A stretch of 6,330 bases of DNA, from NCBI GenBank assembly GCA_030671315.1, contig DAOUZW010000068.1:1-6330 (forward strand), read 5' to 3'. This document shows, piece after piece, positions 5,468 to 6,330 of the stretch (positions are counted from its first letter, which is position 1; every line of letters starts with the position of its first letter). The notes beneath the pieces were generated by a model. The model saw only the letters and a list, made by a program, of their open reading frames with translations, had not been told where the DNA came from and did not search any database. Both the position numbers and the translations under genes were made by a program. The stretch comes from Candidatus Bathyarchaeota archaeon. Lineage in GTDB: Archaea > Thermoproteota > Bathyarchaeia > 40CM-2-53-6 > RBG-13-38-9.

Positions 5468-6330
5468 CTATGGAATTCGTATGACTTCCGTTTCCGTGAC
5501 AACTAATCCAAATGCATGATTATACTGATTCATTTCATGAATCAAGATTTCCACTGATTTTTTTATCAGATCTTTTTCTGTACCTGAAATTAATATAATC
5601 ACATTTTCGCAAGCTAAGTTTCCATTGGGATTCCAGATATTTTGTGATATCTGAATTATTCCAGCGCTCTCATATTGATTGTATAGCTCACCTTTCTGAT
5701 CAATTACTTTGATAATATCTTCATTGAAAAATGCGAAGAATCCTATTCTTTCATGAATCTCATTGAGTTCTGAGACTAATTGGTTACTAGATTTAGCTAA
5801 AATTATAAGATTTGAACTTGCTTTTTCAATTTCCGAAAGTTCATTAATTGTTTTACTCTTCACATCAGCCTTTAATTTTTCACTTAAAATTTTCCGTAAA
5901 TTTTCTGCTTCCATAGCAAATTCGTTTTCATAAGCTACGATTGTGGCAGAGATTTCACCAGAATACCCATTAGTGAGATATTTTGGATACGACCCTAAAA
6001 TCGCAGATTGAAACTGTGAAACATCCCATCTATGGTAATCCCAAGCGATTGAGTCACCGTTCATTATTATATAGTTTGAAGCCCCTGTCTTGGAGAGAAA
6101 TCCATTAACGTAGAAAAACCAATCATATTGCGTCTTTGGATATGATGAACTGACATTGTTTATGGATGAGACAAAAGCTCCACCATATTTAGTTTCAATT
6201 TCTGCGACTTGTTTGGAGGCTTCTAAAGCTGAAATATCTGGAGCAACGGTGATAGTCTTCTCGAGTAACAATTCTTTTCCAAAATCTTTTGTAACAATAA
6301 TCGTAACTTTGATCGATGTATCATCAGAAT
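5468..6330 (-). CDS. DUF4430 (transcobalamin-C-terminal-like) surface protein with unknown second domain (5' partial)
   Basis: The frame is open through the right edge (286 visible residues), so the start and probably a signal peptide lie outside. An internal TTG at 6271 is not the start, because the DUF4430 strand IKVTIIVTKDFGKE lies upstream of it. Residues about 5-101 form a DUF4430 domain: a first strand, a helix (ISALEASKQVAEIETKYGG), then the diagnostic YDWFFYVNG, GASNYIIMNGDSIAWDYHRW. This fold is shared with the C-terminal domain of transcobalamin and intrinsic factor, and bacterial members often sit beside ECF S components, as here. Residues about 105-286 form a mixed alpha/beta domain with SNLIILAKSSNQLVSELN and NVIILISGTEKDLIKKSVEIL strand-helix units; it is unrecognised, although the pattern resembles modules of archaeal S-layer-type proteins. 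Role inferred: extracellular capture of a ligand passed to the S component. It ends 25 nt before that gene. Confidence 0.8.
   Translation of the reverse strand, partial: SDDTSIKVTIIVTKDFGKELLLEKTITVAPDISALEASKQVAEIETKYGGAFVSSINNVSSSYPKTQYDWFFYVNGFLSKTGASNYIIMNGDSIAWDYHRWDVSQFQSAILGSYPKYLTNGYSGEISATIVAYENEFAMEAENLRKILSEKLKADVKSKTINELSEIEKASSNLIILAKSSNQLVSELNEIHERIGFFAFFNEDIIKVIDQKGELYNQYESAGIIQISQNIWNPNGNLACENVIILISGTEKDLIKKSVEILIHEMNQYNHAFGLVVTETEVIRIP

Noticed and set aside
5443..5502. TTG-start extension of the S component (20 extra residues)
   Set aside because: It overlaps the upstream gene by 35 nt and adds a polar stretch atypical of S components; ATG 5442 has a GGTG ribosome binding site at good spacing.
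5468..6271. TTG at 6271 as the start of the DUF4430 gene
   Set aside because: The frame continues to the window edge and the upstream residues complete the first DUF4430 strand, so the gene is 5' partial.

Overview
The window looks like archaeal chromosome. It is AT-rich, Arg is mostly encoded by AGA/AGG/CGA, leaders are short with TATA-like elements, there is an archaeal/RPA-type OB-fold protein, and the main operon combines Tat export, NapH/NapG-type ferredoxins and an ECF-type vitamin transporter subunit. The N-terminal domain of the OB-fold protein reminds me of Asgard-type archaeal proteins, but that is recollection; the sequence shown does not fix the phylum.

Left part, + strand: the 3' end of an unrecognised protein with a very basic tail (2-217); about 500 nt with no convincing gene but several hairpins (218-712); then a single-stranded nucleic-acid-binding OB-fold protein (788-1393). 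A short convergent gap separates it from a small VOC-superfamily protein on the - strand (1591-1953), which has its own promoter-like element.

Right part, all - strand, read from the right edge: a secreted or surface protein with a DUF4430 (transcobalamin-C-terminal-like) domain plus an unknown second domain (5468-6330, start outside the window); an ECF transporter S component (4753-5442); a Tat-exported DUF362 protein (3653-4675, TTG start); and a membrane polyferredoxin (2037-3644, TTG start) that reads as a NapH-NapG fusion. The gaps are 25, 77 and 8 nt, so this is probably one operon, possibly with an internal promoter before DUF362.

The most interesting content is this four-gene set. 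It pairs ligand capture and import (DUF4430 plus S component, a combination suggestive of corrinoids) with a transmembrane Fe-S electron wire and a Tat-exported DUF362 partner. I infer a redox-linked cofactor or metal-ligand handling system at the cell surface. The ligand, the electron donor and acceptor, and the ECF energising module (EcfA/EcfT) are not visible here.
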